45,649 bases of DNA from Synergistaceae bacterium (GCA_017455085.1 JAFTBT010000042.1:1-45649), one strand, 5' to 3'. Counted from the stretch's first letter, positions 7,966-19,717 are shown. Program-made: numbers and translations. The notes: generated by a model from the letters alone, not told the origin.

Positions 7966-9077
7966 CTAATACCCGAACAGCAATAACCTCGCAGGCATTG
8001 GGAAAGAGTACATCAATGACAGCTTGATATTCGGGTTGATTTTCTTGACGGCTTGGGGGATGTCGATTAGTCCTCTCTCGTCCAGAGCTATAGTTATGGA
8101 CATACGTGGATATTTGCCCTGTAGAATCTTTTCTGCACCATTGATAGCCTTAACTGTACCCGGCCCCATAGTGAGGTTAATCTTGATAAGTGTGATATCT
8201 TCGGAAGTAAATTGCTGGTCTATGCGTCTGACCTCGATTTGTGTTTTGCCCTGCGAGCTTGCTCTGAAACTTTCACCTTCAGCATCATCCGTGAAGGCAA
8301 CTACTCCGTTTATGTCGCTGCAGCCGTTGCGGAAGAGTTCGACATCATGCAGATTGCTGTCACGCACATATTTCTCCAGTTCTGCAAAATTCTTCGGCTC
8401 TGGTTCTACAGCGAGTATCTTGCGATATTTTCCTTCTGTAGCTTCGACAAATGCCCTGACTGAATCACCGTTGTATGCTCCTACATCAAGGTATACTTCA
8501 GAATCGCCGATGTTGAAGAATGGATTGTGGAAGTAACTTTCTTTGCCCCCCCCCCAGTACGTAAATTTACGCAGCAGGGTAACAGCATAGTATAGTCGTC
8601 ATTATTCCGGCAGTTCAGGTATGCGGCGAAACACTGACGGGAAAAATCATCCTCCAGCAGCTCAAATGAACGTTCATACTCCGAGTAATGCTCCTCGATA
8701 AATTCTGAGGTCATGATGTCGCTGTCCTCATAGCATGCATTTGCAGAGCAGAATATCCGGTTGATTTCCTTGTGGGATTTTTCTGCTGCTTCGGCCAGGT
8801 CGAACCGAGAATGCCCGCACACTACGTTGAAGGTACTGAACTGTGCTGCGATCTGCTCATAGCTGCGGATAGGTACTCCGTAAAACTCTCCGGAAGCGTT
8901 TCCGTCTACCCATATGCAGGAGAGATTTATGCCTTTCTTCCGTAGGGTGCGTATAGTGTGAAATGCTACATCGCCAGCTCCCCACATGACTATAGGCAGG
9001 TTATCGCGTTTGAGCTGCTCAATGACGGAGGGTTTAGTGCCATCGTTCAGCCGCAAAAGACTCCTAAGTGTGGTCAA
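7966..9077 (-). pseudogene. FkbM-family methyltransferase, frameshifted
   Basis: A SAM-dependent methyltransferase of the FkbM type, usually acting on cell-surface sugars. The first part (TTG 9077, AAGGCGG upstream) gives a Rossmann-like N domain (IVMWGAGDVAFHTIRTL, then GVPIRSYEQI). The second part in another frame gives the catalytic domain: SYFHNPFF, then EVYLDVGAYNGDS (SAM loop) and LAVEPEPKN, ending at 7966. The best join is near 8578-8590: with the present G10 tract (8546-8555) the sequence reads FTYWGGGKESYFHNPFF in frame with the catalytic domain, so a one-base loss just upstream, in the DDYTML region, best explains the break. Changing the G tract to 8 or 11 would also restore the downstream frame. 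Either a broken gene, a switchable gene in its off state, or a sequencing error. Confidence 0.75.
8546..8555 (-). repeat. Homopolymer G10 tract inside the FkbM gene
   Basis: Ten consecutive C on the plus strand, G10 in the coding sense, encode the Gly run of YWGGGKES. Tracts of this length slip readily during replication and are a common basis of phase variation of surface-modifying enzymes. They are also a common place for sequencing errors. Confidence 0.9.
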
Positions 9078-9181
9078 GATTATTCCGCCTTTCTGTATTG
9101 ATTTGGGATGAGTAGAGTTTATCAGCCGACAAAACTTTTATCAATCTGCGCATTCATCTGCTCACAGAATATACTCCGCCG

Positions 9182-9218
9182 AAAAATTAACCGTACCTGC
9201 AAACTTCACAAGTACGGC
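9182..9218 (-). terminator. Terminator after the SUMF1-flavodoxin gene, second copy of the repeated hairpin
   Basis: Minus strand CCGTACTTG / CAGGTACGG stem followed by TTAATTTTTC, 27 bases beyond the stop at 9245. It is nearly identical in stem and upstream flank to the hairpin at 7898-7934, 1.3 kb away, and differs mainly in the loop. Confidence 0.8.
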
Positions 9219-9244
9219 CAAAAGTATATACTCTGCACGAAAAT

Positions 9245-10606
9245 CTACTGCATAACCCTCGAAAGCCAGCGCGCTATGTCCTCTTTGAGCCTGCCTCCTC
9301 CAGAATAATGCACCGAGAGTCCTTCAGTGATATTCGCGTTCGGAGCAAGTTTAGCTATCGCCGTAAGGGTCTGCCCGAATCTTCCACCCCCGTGTGAGCA
9401 GAAAGGCATGATAGTTTTTCCCGTAAAATCATATTCCTCAAGGAATGAGGCTATCGGCATCGGAATACTCGCCCACCAGTTCGGGAATCCCAGCATAATC
9501 ACGTCATAGTCCGCAAAATTCTTGATGTGGTCTCTGAGTCTTGGCCTAGCCTGCCGTCTCTGGTCTCTCTGAGCCTCACGCAGCACAGTGTTGTAGTTTT
9601 CGGAGTACGCTTTTTCCGGGACGACCTCGAAGATTTCCGCTCCTGTCTGTTTCTGGATCTCGTAGGCTATACCCTGAGTGTTCCCGCTCCACGTGAAAAA
9701 CACTATCAACGCTTTTCCGCCCTTGTGAGCATTTTCCTGCACTGCCTGACTCGAAATTTCTCCTGTGCCTACTGCACCGCGCACGAGCCTGAAGCCCACG
9801 TTATAGAGTCTGCGTTCTTGGGGAGCTGCTGCACGATACGCCGACCGCATATTCTTCGCGAAGTCATTCCACCCTCCGCCCCTGTTGATTCTGCGAGTGC
9901 CAGTCTCCGGACCTGTGGGGTTAGTGCTTTTTCCGGAAGGATACGGCGCGTAGATGTCCCAGCACCATTCGCCTACATTGCCGTGCATGTCATAGAGTCC
10001 GAGTTTGTTGGGGGTGAAGCTTCCGACATTGACGGTCTCTCCGCGATAAATGCCTGGCTTTGTGGAGAGCTTATGCTGTGAAAAGTAGTTTTCCTCAATC
10101 TCGTAGGGGTAATGCCCGTAAAAATTCGCCTCGTCCGCTCCGATAGAGTGCTCAAGGTTGAACGGTGTCGATGTGCCTGCTCTGCATGAGTATTCCCATT
10201 CGGATTCAGTCGGGAGTCTGTAGCCGTCTGCGGACAAGTCCCACGTAACTTTTTCGCCGTCTATCCTGTACGCAGGTGTGAGGCCTTCGGATTCGCTCTT
10301 GGCGTTGCAGAATCTCACAGCCTCAATCCACAAAACACTATCCACCGGCAGAGAGTCACCCTCAAAAGTCGAAGGGTTATCGTGCATGAGTGAAGTGTAC
10401 TCTTTCTGCGTAACCTCATACGGTGCAATCCAGAAGTCCGACAGCGTAACTTCGTGCTGTGTTTCGTCAGAGCTGCGCCAGTTCTCGGACGTAGGGCTGC
10501 CCATGAGGAATTTTCCGCCCTTCACGAAAATCATACCGTCATCCGCGAATGCACATGCACATGATGACACCATAAGTATCACCCCAAGAATCACTAATGC
10601 TCTCAT
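9245..10606 (-). CDS. Exported SUMF1-domain / flavodoxin fusion protein
   Basis: A 453-residue two-domain protein. Residues 1-21 are a signal peptide that also carries a lipobox-like VSSC; about 24-280 form a SUMF1/formylglycine-generating-like fold (GGKFLMGSP, YRLPTESEWEYSCRAG, LYDMHGNVGEWCWD, RRINRGGGW, NVGFRLV). The region after GGGW has no cysteines (NDFAKNMRSAYR), whereas real formylglycine-generating enzymes need a Cys pair there, so this is not expected to modify sulfatases. About residues 297-453 form a flavodoxin (ALIVFFTWSGNTQGIA FMN loop, MLGFPNWW, PFCSHGGGRFG). Its ATG (10606) directly follows the stop of the upstream ABM-CMD gene (10607), so they form an operon. Flavodoxins are normally cytoplasmic; an exported, SUMF1-fused one is unusual. 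Domain calls firm, role unknown. Confidence 0.87.
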   Translation of the reverse strand: MRALVILGVILMVSSCACAFADDGMIFVKGGKFLMGSPTSENWRSSDETQHEVTLSDFWIAPYEVTQKEYTSLMHDNPSTFEGDSLPVDSVLWIEAVRFCNAKSESEGLTPAYRIDGEKVTWDLSADGYRLPTESEWEYSCRAGTSTPFNLEHSIGADEANFYGHYPYEIEENYFSQHKLSTKPGIYRGETVNVGSFTPNKLGLYDMHGNVGEWCWDIYAPYPSGKSTNPTGPETGTRRINRGGGWNDFAKNMRSAYRAAAPQERRLYNVGFRLVRGAVGTGEISSQAVQENAHKGGKALIVFFTWSGNTQGIAYEIQKQTGAEIFEVVPEKAYSENYNTVLREAQRDQRRQARPRLRDHIKNFADYDVIMLGFPNWWASIPMPIASFLEEYDFTGKTIMPFCSHGGGRFGQTLTAIAKLAPNANITEGLSVHYSGGGRLKEDIARWLSRVMQ

Positions 10607-12028
10607 TTACTCCGCCGCCTTGTTGATGCAGGTTATAGCGTTCAGGCTTCTCGGGTAGCCTATGTACGGTACACACTGCGACACCACATCGATCAAGAAT
10701 GCCTTATCGTTGCCCATGTTCATGTTGCCCCTAGCATGAGCCGTAAGCTGAGGTTCACACCCTCCCTGAGCAGCTATGTAGCAGAAAGTGATCATTTCGC
10801 GTTCAGCTAGCGTGAGTCCTTTGCGCGTGTAGTAGTCCCCGAAACAGTTACCCGCAAGCCACCGGTTAATGTGCCTCGTCTCTTCCGGGCCGGCGTCCTG
10901 GAATCCCTTCATGCCCTCGCCAAAAATCTCCACCTGTGCCGCGTTGCCCTTCTCGACTCGATTCTCCGGTGTAGTCGTTGACGCGGGAGGTAACGGGAGC
11001 TTCACACCCCTAGCCTCGAAAACGTCATCAGCTGCCCCGAAAAATGCATACGTCCGGCCAAGCCCAAGATATGCCGTCGCCTGATAGATGACCTCTTTCA
11101 CTTCGGCAGGTGTGAGTCCGGCGTCTAGTGCTTCAGGAAGAATTGCCCTGAACGCGTCGATGCCCTGACAGCCCAAAAGTGTCGCGATGATTGCCATGTA
11201 GCGAGTGCGTGGTGAGAGTTTGGACTCCTTCACGACCTCACTGTACGCGAAATTCCCGAAGAACGTAGCAAATTCCGGGTCTGTGTGCTTGAGATTATGC
11301 AGCATGTTGATGTGCAGCCCCTTTCTGCTGAGAGTGATATTTGCCGGTAGATTCTCGATGAGCTTTGCTGAGGTCAGTAAACTCAATACTTTGTTCTCGT
11401 AAGCCTTGAAGTTTTCGGAAGCTATATATTTTCCTCTGGCCTCCTCGTCAGCAAACAGTTCCAGTACGTGGATGACATTAGCCCTTTCACCCTGCTCACT
11501 TGTCGCGAAAAGTCCCATCACTCCCTCGTCTTCAGCAACTGCCCGCGTAAATTCCTGTGCTGTGATTCTGTTGAACTCCTCCAGACATTCGGGCTTAACC
11601 TCAAATAGACCCATAACTACGGATTTCCCTGTGCCTGATGCTTTCTGCTCCAACACTACCGGATCAACTGGCAGGAACTTTATCGACTCAAGTATGGGCT
11701 CGCGTTCCTCAATGAATGCCTTGAAGCCGTCGGACTCCCTGTGAATCTGGTAAGCGTCTTCGTCCTCGTAGATCTCCAGTAAGCGCATGATGTCGGGATT
11801 TTTCGCGTCGATGCCTCCGTAGAGTGAGTAGCTGCCGGGCTCGTGAAGGGTATACTTTGCGACTGTGCGGGCACTGATTGCAGAGATGTCTGGCATTTTC
11901 CCGGGTGTGGCCTGAAGGACGGCCCAGTGGATTTTGAGTGTTTTGCCTTCCGGTGCGGAGACTGGATAGGCGTGTGCGCTCCTGCTCATGACGGCCAAGA
12001 ACAGCAGCATGATCGTTAGAAACTTCAT
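10607..12028 (-). CDS. Exported protein with two ABM-like and two carboxymuconolactone decarboxylase-like domains
   Basis: Reads as 473 residues from ATG 12028, chosen because GAGGAATC lies at normal spacing before it and a signal peptide (MKFLTIMLLFLAVMSRSAHA) follows at once; a longer in-frame start at 12076 lacks both. Two ferredoxin-like ABM repeats cover about 30-115 (SLYGGIDAKNPDIMRLLEIY) and 130-215 (SVVMGLFEVKPECLEEF). Two CMD/AhpD-like helical domains follow: about 240-335 (YMAIIATLLGCQGIDAF, GLTPAEVKEVIYQATAYLG) and 365-470 (LTLAEREMITFCYIAAQGG, HARGNMNMG). AhpD-type CXXC is absent. Operon partner of the downstream flavodoxin fusion. CMD, cupin, flavodoxin and dehydrogenase genes often co-occur in bacteria, but the substrate is unknown. 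Confidence 0.83.
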   Translation of the reverse strand: MKFLTIMLLFLAVMSRSAHAYPVSAPEGKTLKIHWAVLQATPGKMPDISAISARTVAKYTLHEPGSYSLYGGIDAKNPDIMRLLEIYEDEDAYQIHRESDGFKAFIEEREPILESIKFLPVDPVVLEQKASGTGKSVVMGLFEVKPECLEEFNRITAQEFTRAVAEDEGVMGLFATSEQGERANVIHVLELFADEEARGKYIASENFKAYENKVLSLLTSAKLIENLPANITLSRKGLHINMLHNLKHTDPEFATFFGNFAYSEVVKESKLSPRTRYMAIIATLLGCQGIDAFRAILPEALDAGLTPAEVKEVIYQATAYLGLGRTYAFFGAADDVFEARGVKLPLPPASTTTPENRVEKGNAAQVEIFGEGMKGFQDAGPEETRHINRWLAGNCFGDYYTRKGLTLAEREMITFCYIAAQGGCEPQLTAHARGNMNMGNDKAFLIDVVSQCVPYIGYPRSLNAITCINKAAE

Positions 12029-12182
12029 GATGATTCCTCCTAATGTGTGAGATTTATGGATGCATGTATTGTACATTCTTCAACCTGAGTCCAAGATATT
12101 TTTGCTTGATGATTTAGGCGTATAATTCCCCCATCCCTCATAATCCACACAAATTTTTCACTCATGAAGGGAAGTAATATTC

Positions 12183-15100
12183 ATGAAAAGCAAGTTATGT
12201 TTATCGTTCGCTGTTCTGATGATGATTCTTCTGAACGCGGGCGCAGATTTGGCTTCGGCTGTTACGGTTCGGGGTCATGACGGCTCGGAGCTGGCACTGA
12301 GTCAGATTCCCGACATCATCCGGCATGTTACTGGGCGGACTTCGGGGATTTCCAGTTCAACAAGGACTCGCTATACATTTTCGGCGCGTATCCACAAGAT
12401 GAGAACTACTACAAAGAACACATAGACCTCTACTCGTTCAACATTGACGGCAGCAATACACAGCAAGCCTCACTACAGGATAATAGTCCCTACGCTCTCT
12501 ACACTCCCTTCAATTATGGGAACTTGTCCGTTATCAACATCGCAAAAGTAACTGCCGACGACGACAAAAAACATCTGGCGAATTTTGTTTATCAGTCCGA
12601 CGGCATAAAAAGTGAAATTGCTTATGTTACGGGCAAAGCTGACGATGAAAACGCAAAAATTGTGCATGGCAACTTCGACGGTTATGGAGATTTAGTAAAA
12701 GGTATACTGCTCGATGTGAAAAGCGGTATGACCGTACAAGGCTGGAAATATGAAGTTACAGCATATCTCACGAGTGACGGAGAAACAATCAATGTAACTC
12801 TGGGAGATGTCGGCCCGGACGATAATGACTATGACGAGTTTGCATTCTCAGGTCTGGTTGATTCCGGCTCATGGTCAACAACTCTCTATGACGACAGCGT
12901 CCCTAAAATGTTTGACGGCACTGTATATTTCCCCGTAAGCATGACGGTTGGCGATTTCGACAATGACGGCTACAAGAACGAGATTGCTGTAGTGTACTCG
13001 GACAGGACAGCGGTGCGCTACGTAGTCCTTCAGGTTACCCACCCAAGCAATGATCCGTACGATTACAACTTCAATGTCAGCGTGTTACAGAACGATACAG
13101 TAGACACGTACAACTACTATGGGGACGGGCAATACCAAGCACGCGGCGGCTACATGGACGGTATTTCCTGCACATATTCAGTCTGCACTGTAGCAGGCGA
13201 TTTTGACGGGGACGGCCAGGCAGAATTTGCTCTTATCTGGAAGGACACCTCGCCGAAATATCTACAGATTCACAAAATGCGCTCAGTCTAGTTTGTTCGT
13301 TGGCTACACGGGGAAGATTCACGTCAGGACATACAAATGGTACGGAAACGGTTTCCGGACAGAAGAAGACTCGCGCGCGTTTGATACGCTGGGCACCGAT
13401 GATAACGGCTACAATTTTAGCTGGAACAATCTGGACCTTACACTCGGCGTGAAAGCCGTTGTAGGCGATTTTGACGGGGACGGGCGCGATGATATTGCTG
13501 TTCTGCGTGTCATGCTGCAGTATACGGAGCAGTACATGGACGATCAGGACAGTTATGATTTATCGTTCTCAAATTACGTTTTCGGAGCGTTCGTTGACTG
13601 GTACAGTTTCGACAACGGAAGCATAAAGCCAAACTATCACGGACATTCAAACGGCTCTCAGCCTTGGAATTACGGCGACAACGGCAACGGCTGGGTAGGC
13701 ATACGCACAACAAAGATGTGGGCACCTCGGCTCGATCAAGTCGGAATATCAGACAACGATGACTTCACAAGAAAACCAGGTCAAGTACAGACAGCAGTAC
13801 TACATCAAGCCCCTGACAGGAGAAAATCTTTCGCCTTACCCCTTTATTGACCGCGAATTTGACATTATCGCAGGGAAATTCACAGGCACAATCGGAACGA
13901 TAACAACCCGCGATGACCTCGTAATCAAATATCCTCAGTGGGGAGGCGATGGTGACAACAGGCTCAGGAGTCATGTTGCGCTGATGACGAACATACCGGG
14001 CGTATCAAACTGGGGGACTCAGGTTCACGAAATTATGTCTCTGTCGGACAGGGATCACCTCCTCGCGCTGGCAAAGGATGATTTCCTTGAAGAGAGCGTA
14101 AATCTCGGAGAGCCCGTGAAGACTGTTGACCGTTTAGACCTGGACTACATAGCGATACTCCAGATGATGCCTTACCATGTCGACAACATCACTAATGACG
14201 GAAGTGCGCTCACAGAGACTCCCAAGAACTTCACGCTGTTCATGGATACATACGTCAACTACAGCAACGAGAATTCGACTTCGGAAACTAAAAGCATGTC
14301 CTACAGTATGACCTCAACGGCTGAGACTATATTTGCTCTCGACAGCAGCCTTACTGAGAGTGCAGCGAAAACCTTTCAGGGCGTAAGAGGAATAACATCA
14401 ACGTTTTTAGGCGACACTCCAGCAGGCAAAGCGATTGAGGGTATAGGGACATTCTGGGACAAGCTTAAGGACACCACAGAGACCACTAAAACCACGTCCA
14501 ACACTAACGAGTCCACTGCAATGGTTACGATGGCGACTCAGGCAATTTACCTTGATACTCTGTACTTGAACACGGAAGACAGATATTTTTGGCGTTACCC
14601 TATCGAGAATCCTCCGTCATGGATTCTTGAGCGGACACTGAACAACTACGGCACATTCGACAAGTCAAAGGCAAAGACTAAGCAGTCGTATATCACTTTC
14701 ACCATGAGTGAGCCATCAATGCCTACAGTCGCAAAGGGAACTACAGACTCGTATTACCAGCCCTATCACGAGTCGGGTAATTTGTTCTCGTATCCTTCTG
14801 CGCTTGAACAGATCGAGGGCTATGAAGGGCATAAATCACTACTCAGCGGAGGAAGCAGTGCGGCCGTCAGGTGGAGCGGCGGGGCGGTCAACCAGACAAT
14901 CACATTTATCAACACGTCAACGAATCAGGAGTCCACGAAGAAAACTAACAAGGCCGGAGCAATAACAAAGTTCCTGTCAGCAGTTGATAACATATTCGGC
15001 TCAAGTTTCGCGCATGTCCCGTATGACAGTACGTCGAGTTTCACGAGGTCTGTATCGGACAAGGAGAGCATAAGCGTGAACATTCCTGTATCTTTGGGCG

Positions 15101-16350
15101 GAGCAGATTTCTAGGTGGTGTTTGAGCCGTATCTTGATGTTACTGGCGCAACTGTAGTAGGTTTTGCGGTTGACAGCTTCAACACTAACGATGCTTTATG
15201 GGGGCAAAACAGCCTGTACTCAAAAAAATCTGATCCGTCATTCCTCCTGCCTGAAAGATTCAGGTGTACCTCACTTGCTCAGCCCGGCAATCAGTACACG
15301 GCGTTCGCAGTCAACACAAACGATCCTACAGCCATGCAGGGAAGGGGCATCAGATACACGGCTGCTGACTACGACATGGAGACTAACAACCTGCTCATGA
15401 ACGGCCTGAAGTACAAGATAACTATTCCTGTGTACAATGCCAGTTTCGTAAATGCGTCAGAGTTCAAGGTGAGGCTGTCGTACTCTAAAGTGCTGAATTA
15501 CAGTGCCGACAAGACACCGATCGGGGAATATACGTTTACTTCGCTTCCCGGGTGCGGCAAGGGGAATCACAGGCAGTTTGCGGAATTTGAGTGGACACCG
15601 AATGTCGATCAGGGAATATACTACCTCTACGCTGAGATCGACCCTGAGAACAAACTTAACGAGGTTCACGAGAACAGGCACGTAAGCAGCAGAGACAGGA
15701 CATTTGCGGACTACGGCGGCAACAACATGGCGTATTTCAAGATAGGCATATCGAACACGGACTCAGTGCCTTTTGACAGGACAGAGCTCGAAAATTCTCA
15801 TTACGCGCGAGCCTCAAGCGAAGGGAAATTTACGCCGGCGGCATTGAGTGCTACGGAGTTCCCGTTTGTGGAATGGGTGAAGATTGACGGAATGGACTTC
15901 AGGGACTTCATAGAGCAGAAAGTTGACGGAAAGACTCATGCTGTAGCTGGAGAAATTGAGGTGAAGTATGCAGGTGAGCAGCTCATGACGGACGCGATGA
16001 TTATGGGGTATGCACTGAAGGCGGAGTCATCAGGCAAGGACGTATCGGAGATCACTGACGCAGATATGGGGCTGATATTTGCGAAGGAGCATTTCGCACT
16101 GTTCCCTGAGGAGGACCACAAGCTGCACTTCAGCATCAATCCCAATGACCTGAAGAACGGTGTGGGGTTTGTGCTGCAGGTGTATGGCCATGAATATCCG
16201 TTGACGGACATAATCTACGGCAGTGCAGGAACATGCACAGAAACAGGCTCAGGAGTCGGGAGTCCCAGCGGAGGGTGTGAGGCTTTTGGGTGGAGCGTGT
16301 CAGGAATTGCGGCGGCGTTGATGTTGCTCATGAAGGGGAGAAGAGGCTAG
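12183..16350 (+). pseudogene. Large Synergist-CTERM surface protein with FG-GAP/VCBS-like repeats, broken at four places
   Basis: About 1390 codons. Signal peptide MKSKLCLSFAVLMMILLNAG starts at 12183. Calcium-binding-like repeats follow (VGDFDNDGYKNEIAVVY, AGDFDGDGQAEFALIW, VGDFDGDGRDDIAVL), then a long middle region (about 13760-15110), then a CARDB-like beta domain (EFKVRLSYSK, IYYLYAEIDPENKLNEV) and a C-terminus GSPSGGCEAFGW plus hydrophobic stretch and RRG, matching the Synergist-CTERM sorting signal. The frame changes near 12325-12340, near 13287 (just after KMRSV) and near 13770, and an in-frame TAG stops it at 15112-15114 (ADF-stop-VVFEP). Four lesions mean a pseudogene. It would have been anchored at the cell surface. 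Confidence 0.82.
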
Positions 16351-16374
16351 ACGTACATTTTTCGTGAAGATTTG

Positions 16375-16406
16375 CCCGCTCTCTGAAAATGGGGGCGGGA
16401 TTTTTT
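16375..16406 (+). terminator. Terminator after the Synergist-CTERM gene
   Basis: CCCGCTCTC and a GGGGGCGGG arm enclose TGAAAAT, followed by ATTTTTTG, 25 bases after the stop at 16350. Confidence 0.85.
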
Positions 16407-16408
16407 GT

Positions 16409-16494
16409 GTGTATGCTGTGAAATTAGTGTATATGCATGAGGTGAGTGTATATGCTGTGAGGTTAGTATGTACGCTGTGAAGTTAGTATGTACG
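16409..16494. repeat. ~20-bp minisatellite upstream of groES
   Basis: About four imperfect copies of TATGCTGTGAGGTTAGTATG-like units (variants TATGCTGTGAAATTAG, TACGCTGTGAAGTTAG). It ends 35 bases before the groES -35 box. One of several promoter-proximal tandem repeats in the window. Confidence 0.75.
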
Positions 16495-16528
16495 CCACAA
16501 ATTTCTCTGCCCTACGTAAAATTGACTA

Positions 16529-16557
16529 TTGCCTTTTTTGATACTAAGGGCTATTAT
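16529..16557 (+). promoter_or_regulatory. Vegetative-type promoter of groESL
   Basis: TTGCCT at 16529-16534 and TATTAT at 16552-16557 with a 17-base spacer, positioned 16 bases upstream of the CIRCE-like operator. Confidence 0.65.
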
Positions 16558-16573
16558 TCCCCGCGTTGTTCAG

Positions 16574-16600
16574 TTAGCACTATTTATGATTGAGTGCCAT
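16574..16600 (+). promoter_or_regulatory. CIRCE-type HrcA operator
   Basis: TTAGCACTA, nine bases, then GAGTGCCAT. This matches the CIRCE consensus (TTAGCACTC-N9-GAGTGCTAA) at 8 of 9 and 7 of 9 arm positions. It lies between the promoter and the groES ribosome site, the standard place for repression by HrcA. hrcA itself is not in the window. Confidence 0.85.
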
Positions 16601-16620
16601 TAAACAGGAGGTTATGAATC

Positions 16621-16911
16621 ATGAAACTTAAACCCTTAGGCGACAGGCTCGTTGTCAAAGTCCTGACACGCGAAGAGAAAACTAAAGGCGGCATAGTTCT
16701 GCCCGATACCGCGAAAGAGAAGCCCACTGAAGGCGAAGTCGTAGCAGTCGGAACAGGCAAGGTTCTCGACAACGGCCAGAAGCAGCCCGTAGAAGTCAAA
16801 GTCGGAGACAGAATCATCTTCAGCAAGTATGCAGGCACAGAAGTTACTGTTGACGGCGAAGAACTCGTAATCTTCAGCGAGAGAGACGTACTCGCAATAA
16901 TTGAGAAATAG
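16621..16911 (+). CDS. groES: Co-chaperonin GroES
   Basis: Seven-fold ring cap for GroEL that closes the folding chamber. Full length at 96 residues. Typical start [14 protein letters not shown], mobile loop around [19 protein letters not shown], and the conserved [13 protein letters not shown] and end DVLAIIEK. Start ATG at 16621 follows AGGAGG at 16606-16611. It is the first gene of the heat-shock operon, 22 bases before groEL, under the CIRCE operator. Confidence 0.98.
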   Translation: MKLKPLGDRLVVKVLTREEKTKGGIVLPDTAKEKPTEGEVVAVGTGKVLDNGQKQPVEVKVGDRIIFSKYAGTEVTVDGEELVIFSERDVLAIIEK

Positions 16912-16930
16912 TTACACGGAGGATATATAG

Positions 16931-18568
<1,638 letters not shown>

Positions 18569-18604
18569 CTCACAGCTCCACACGGATAATACACATAAAT
18601 ATAT

Positions 18605-18642
18605 CCCCCGCGAGGTTATTAAGGCCTTACGGGGGAATTTTT
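18605..18642 (+). terminator. groESL terminator
   Basis: CCCCCG pairs with CGGGGG, extended inward by AGG and CCT around TTATTAA, followed by AATTTTTG. It also lies downstream of the convergent minus-strand gene ending at 18676. Confidence 0.85.
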
Positions 18643-18675
18643 GTGCGGGTGTATGCTTTCTAGTGTGAAAATGCA

Positions 18676-19608
18676 TCAGCTTATCTTGATCCATTCAGGA
18701 GGCAGAAGATATTTTCTGTCTTCGGGGTTGTAAGCACCATGCGGATACCATAAATTGAGGTCTGGAGCTATCACTATTTTGTGAGGGTTTTCGTTCAGCC
18801 ATGCTCCCCACCAACTGAACGATGAAGGCGCAAGAATCACATGCCTGCACTGAGTCATTAAGGCCATATCCTGCGCTGGACTCTGCCCTGATATGTATGT
18901 GTACTCAGCATCATAAATTTGCGGCAAGTTAGCTCTGCACCAGTCCATATCATCACTGAACACAAAAAATTCTGGTTTTTCTGTAAGAGCTGTTAATCTC
19001 GTCAATGCATTCTTCAGGTAAAGGCCGTCAGACGCAAAAAATCCCTTCAAAGATGTCTTATCACCTCTTCGTACATGGACAGCAACGGAGTTACACGATC
19101 TTACTCTGTCTGAAAGTGCGGAAGAAAAGCATTCAGGAGAAAACTTGAACTTTGCCCGCACAATATCTTCGATGCCAGCAAAAATCTTCCATGATTCCCA
19201 ATATCCCATCATGCACGTGTTATCAGGTACATGCTCAAACTCAGGAGAATACGAAAAATACGATGGCAGATATACAGATCTATCAGGGAGCATGCAGTTC
19301 ACTTTGTTGATTGCTCGCCGGAAAATGTAACGTCTTTTGCCTGACTTAGTTTTTCTTCCCGGCATGTTCATAATGAAGCATACGATTGCCATACGCTTGG
19401 AAATACTCCATATCTGAGAAAATGAGGCTTCTGGTTCTGTTATTGCAGGGAAGCAGCCTAAAAAGTAAGGCCTGTCATTCCTCTTGGATGAGTTGCAAGC
19501 TGATCTTTCCAGCAAAAGCTCAGTCTTCAGCCGATAAGCCGCCGAGAGTCCTGCTGCATACTGGAACATCTGGTTGCCCATGCCGGAATTTATGCGCATA
19601 ATGATCAT
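18676..19608 (-). CDS. Glycosyltransferase family 11 (alpha-1,2-fucosyltransferase-like)
   Basis: Transfers fucose from GDP-fucose to galactose on surface glycans in known family members. N-terminal MRINSGMGNQMFQYAAG and the donor-binding VAVHVRRGDK (Arg-Gly-Asp) are the family signatures; HVILAPSSFSWWGAWL near the C-terminus completes them. Length about 310 is normal. The start is uncertain: ATG 19608 (MIIMRINSG) fits the family best, while a GTG at 19620 would add four residues and ATG 19599 would remove three. A pentanucleotide repeat lies in the 5' region (19685-19713), so expression may switch. No other polysaccharide genes are adjacent. Fucose as donor is inferred from the family. Confidence 0.88.
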   Translation of the reverse strand: MIIMRINSGMGNQMFQYAAGLSAAYRLKTELLLERSACNSSKRNDRPYFLGCFPAITEPEASFSQIWSISKRMAIVCFIMNMPGRKTKSGKRRYIFRRAINKVNCMLPDRSVYLPSYFSYSPEFEHVPDNTCMMGYWESWKIFAGIEDIVRAKFKFSPECFSSALSDRVRSCNSVAVHVRRGDKTSLKGFFASDGLYLKNALTRLTALTEKPEFFVFSDDMDWCRANLPQIYDAEYTYISGQSPAQDMALMTQCRHVILAPSSFSWWGAWLNENPHKIVIAPDLNLWYPHGAYNPEDRKYLLPPEWIKIS

Positions 19609-19684
19609 ATCAGCGCACACTTTCTGCTGAACAGAACAGCTTTTACTTGATGGGATTGTTTACCTGCTAGAATGGAATAATTAC

Positions 19685-19713
19685 GGTCTGGTCTGGTCTG
19701 GTCTGGTTTGGTT
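19685..19713 (-). repeat. Pentanucleotide repeat in the fucosyltransferase 5' region
   Basis: GGTCT occurs four times perfectly (19685-19704), then GGTTT and GGTT. It lies about 77 bases upstream of the probable start codon. Loss or gain of units would change promoter or leader length by 5 bp. Confidence 0.85.
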
Positions 19714-19717
19714 AAAA

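Noticed and set aside
9245..10606. Sulfatase-activating formylglycine-generating activity
   Set aside because: The Cys pair needed for catalysis is missing in the SUMF1-like domain and no sulfatase gene is near.
12028..12076. Upstream ATG start (MYNTCIHKSHTLGG) for the ABM-CMD protein
   Set aside because: The ribosome site and signal peptide both point to ATG 12028.
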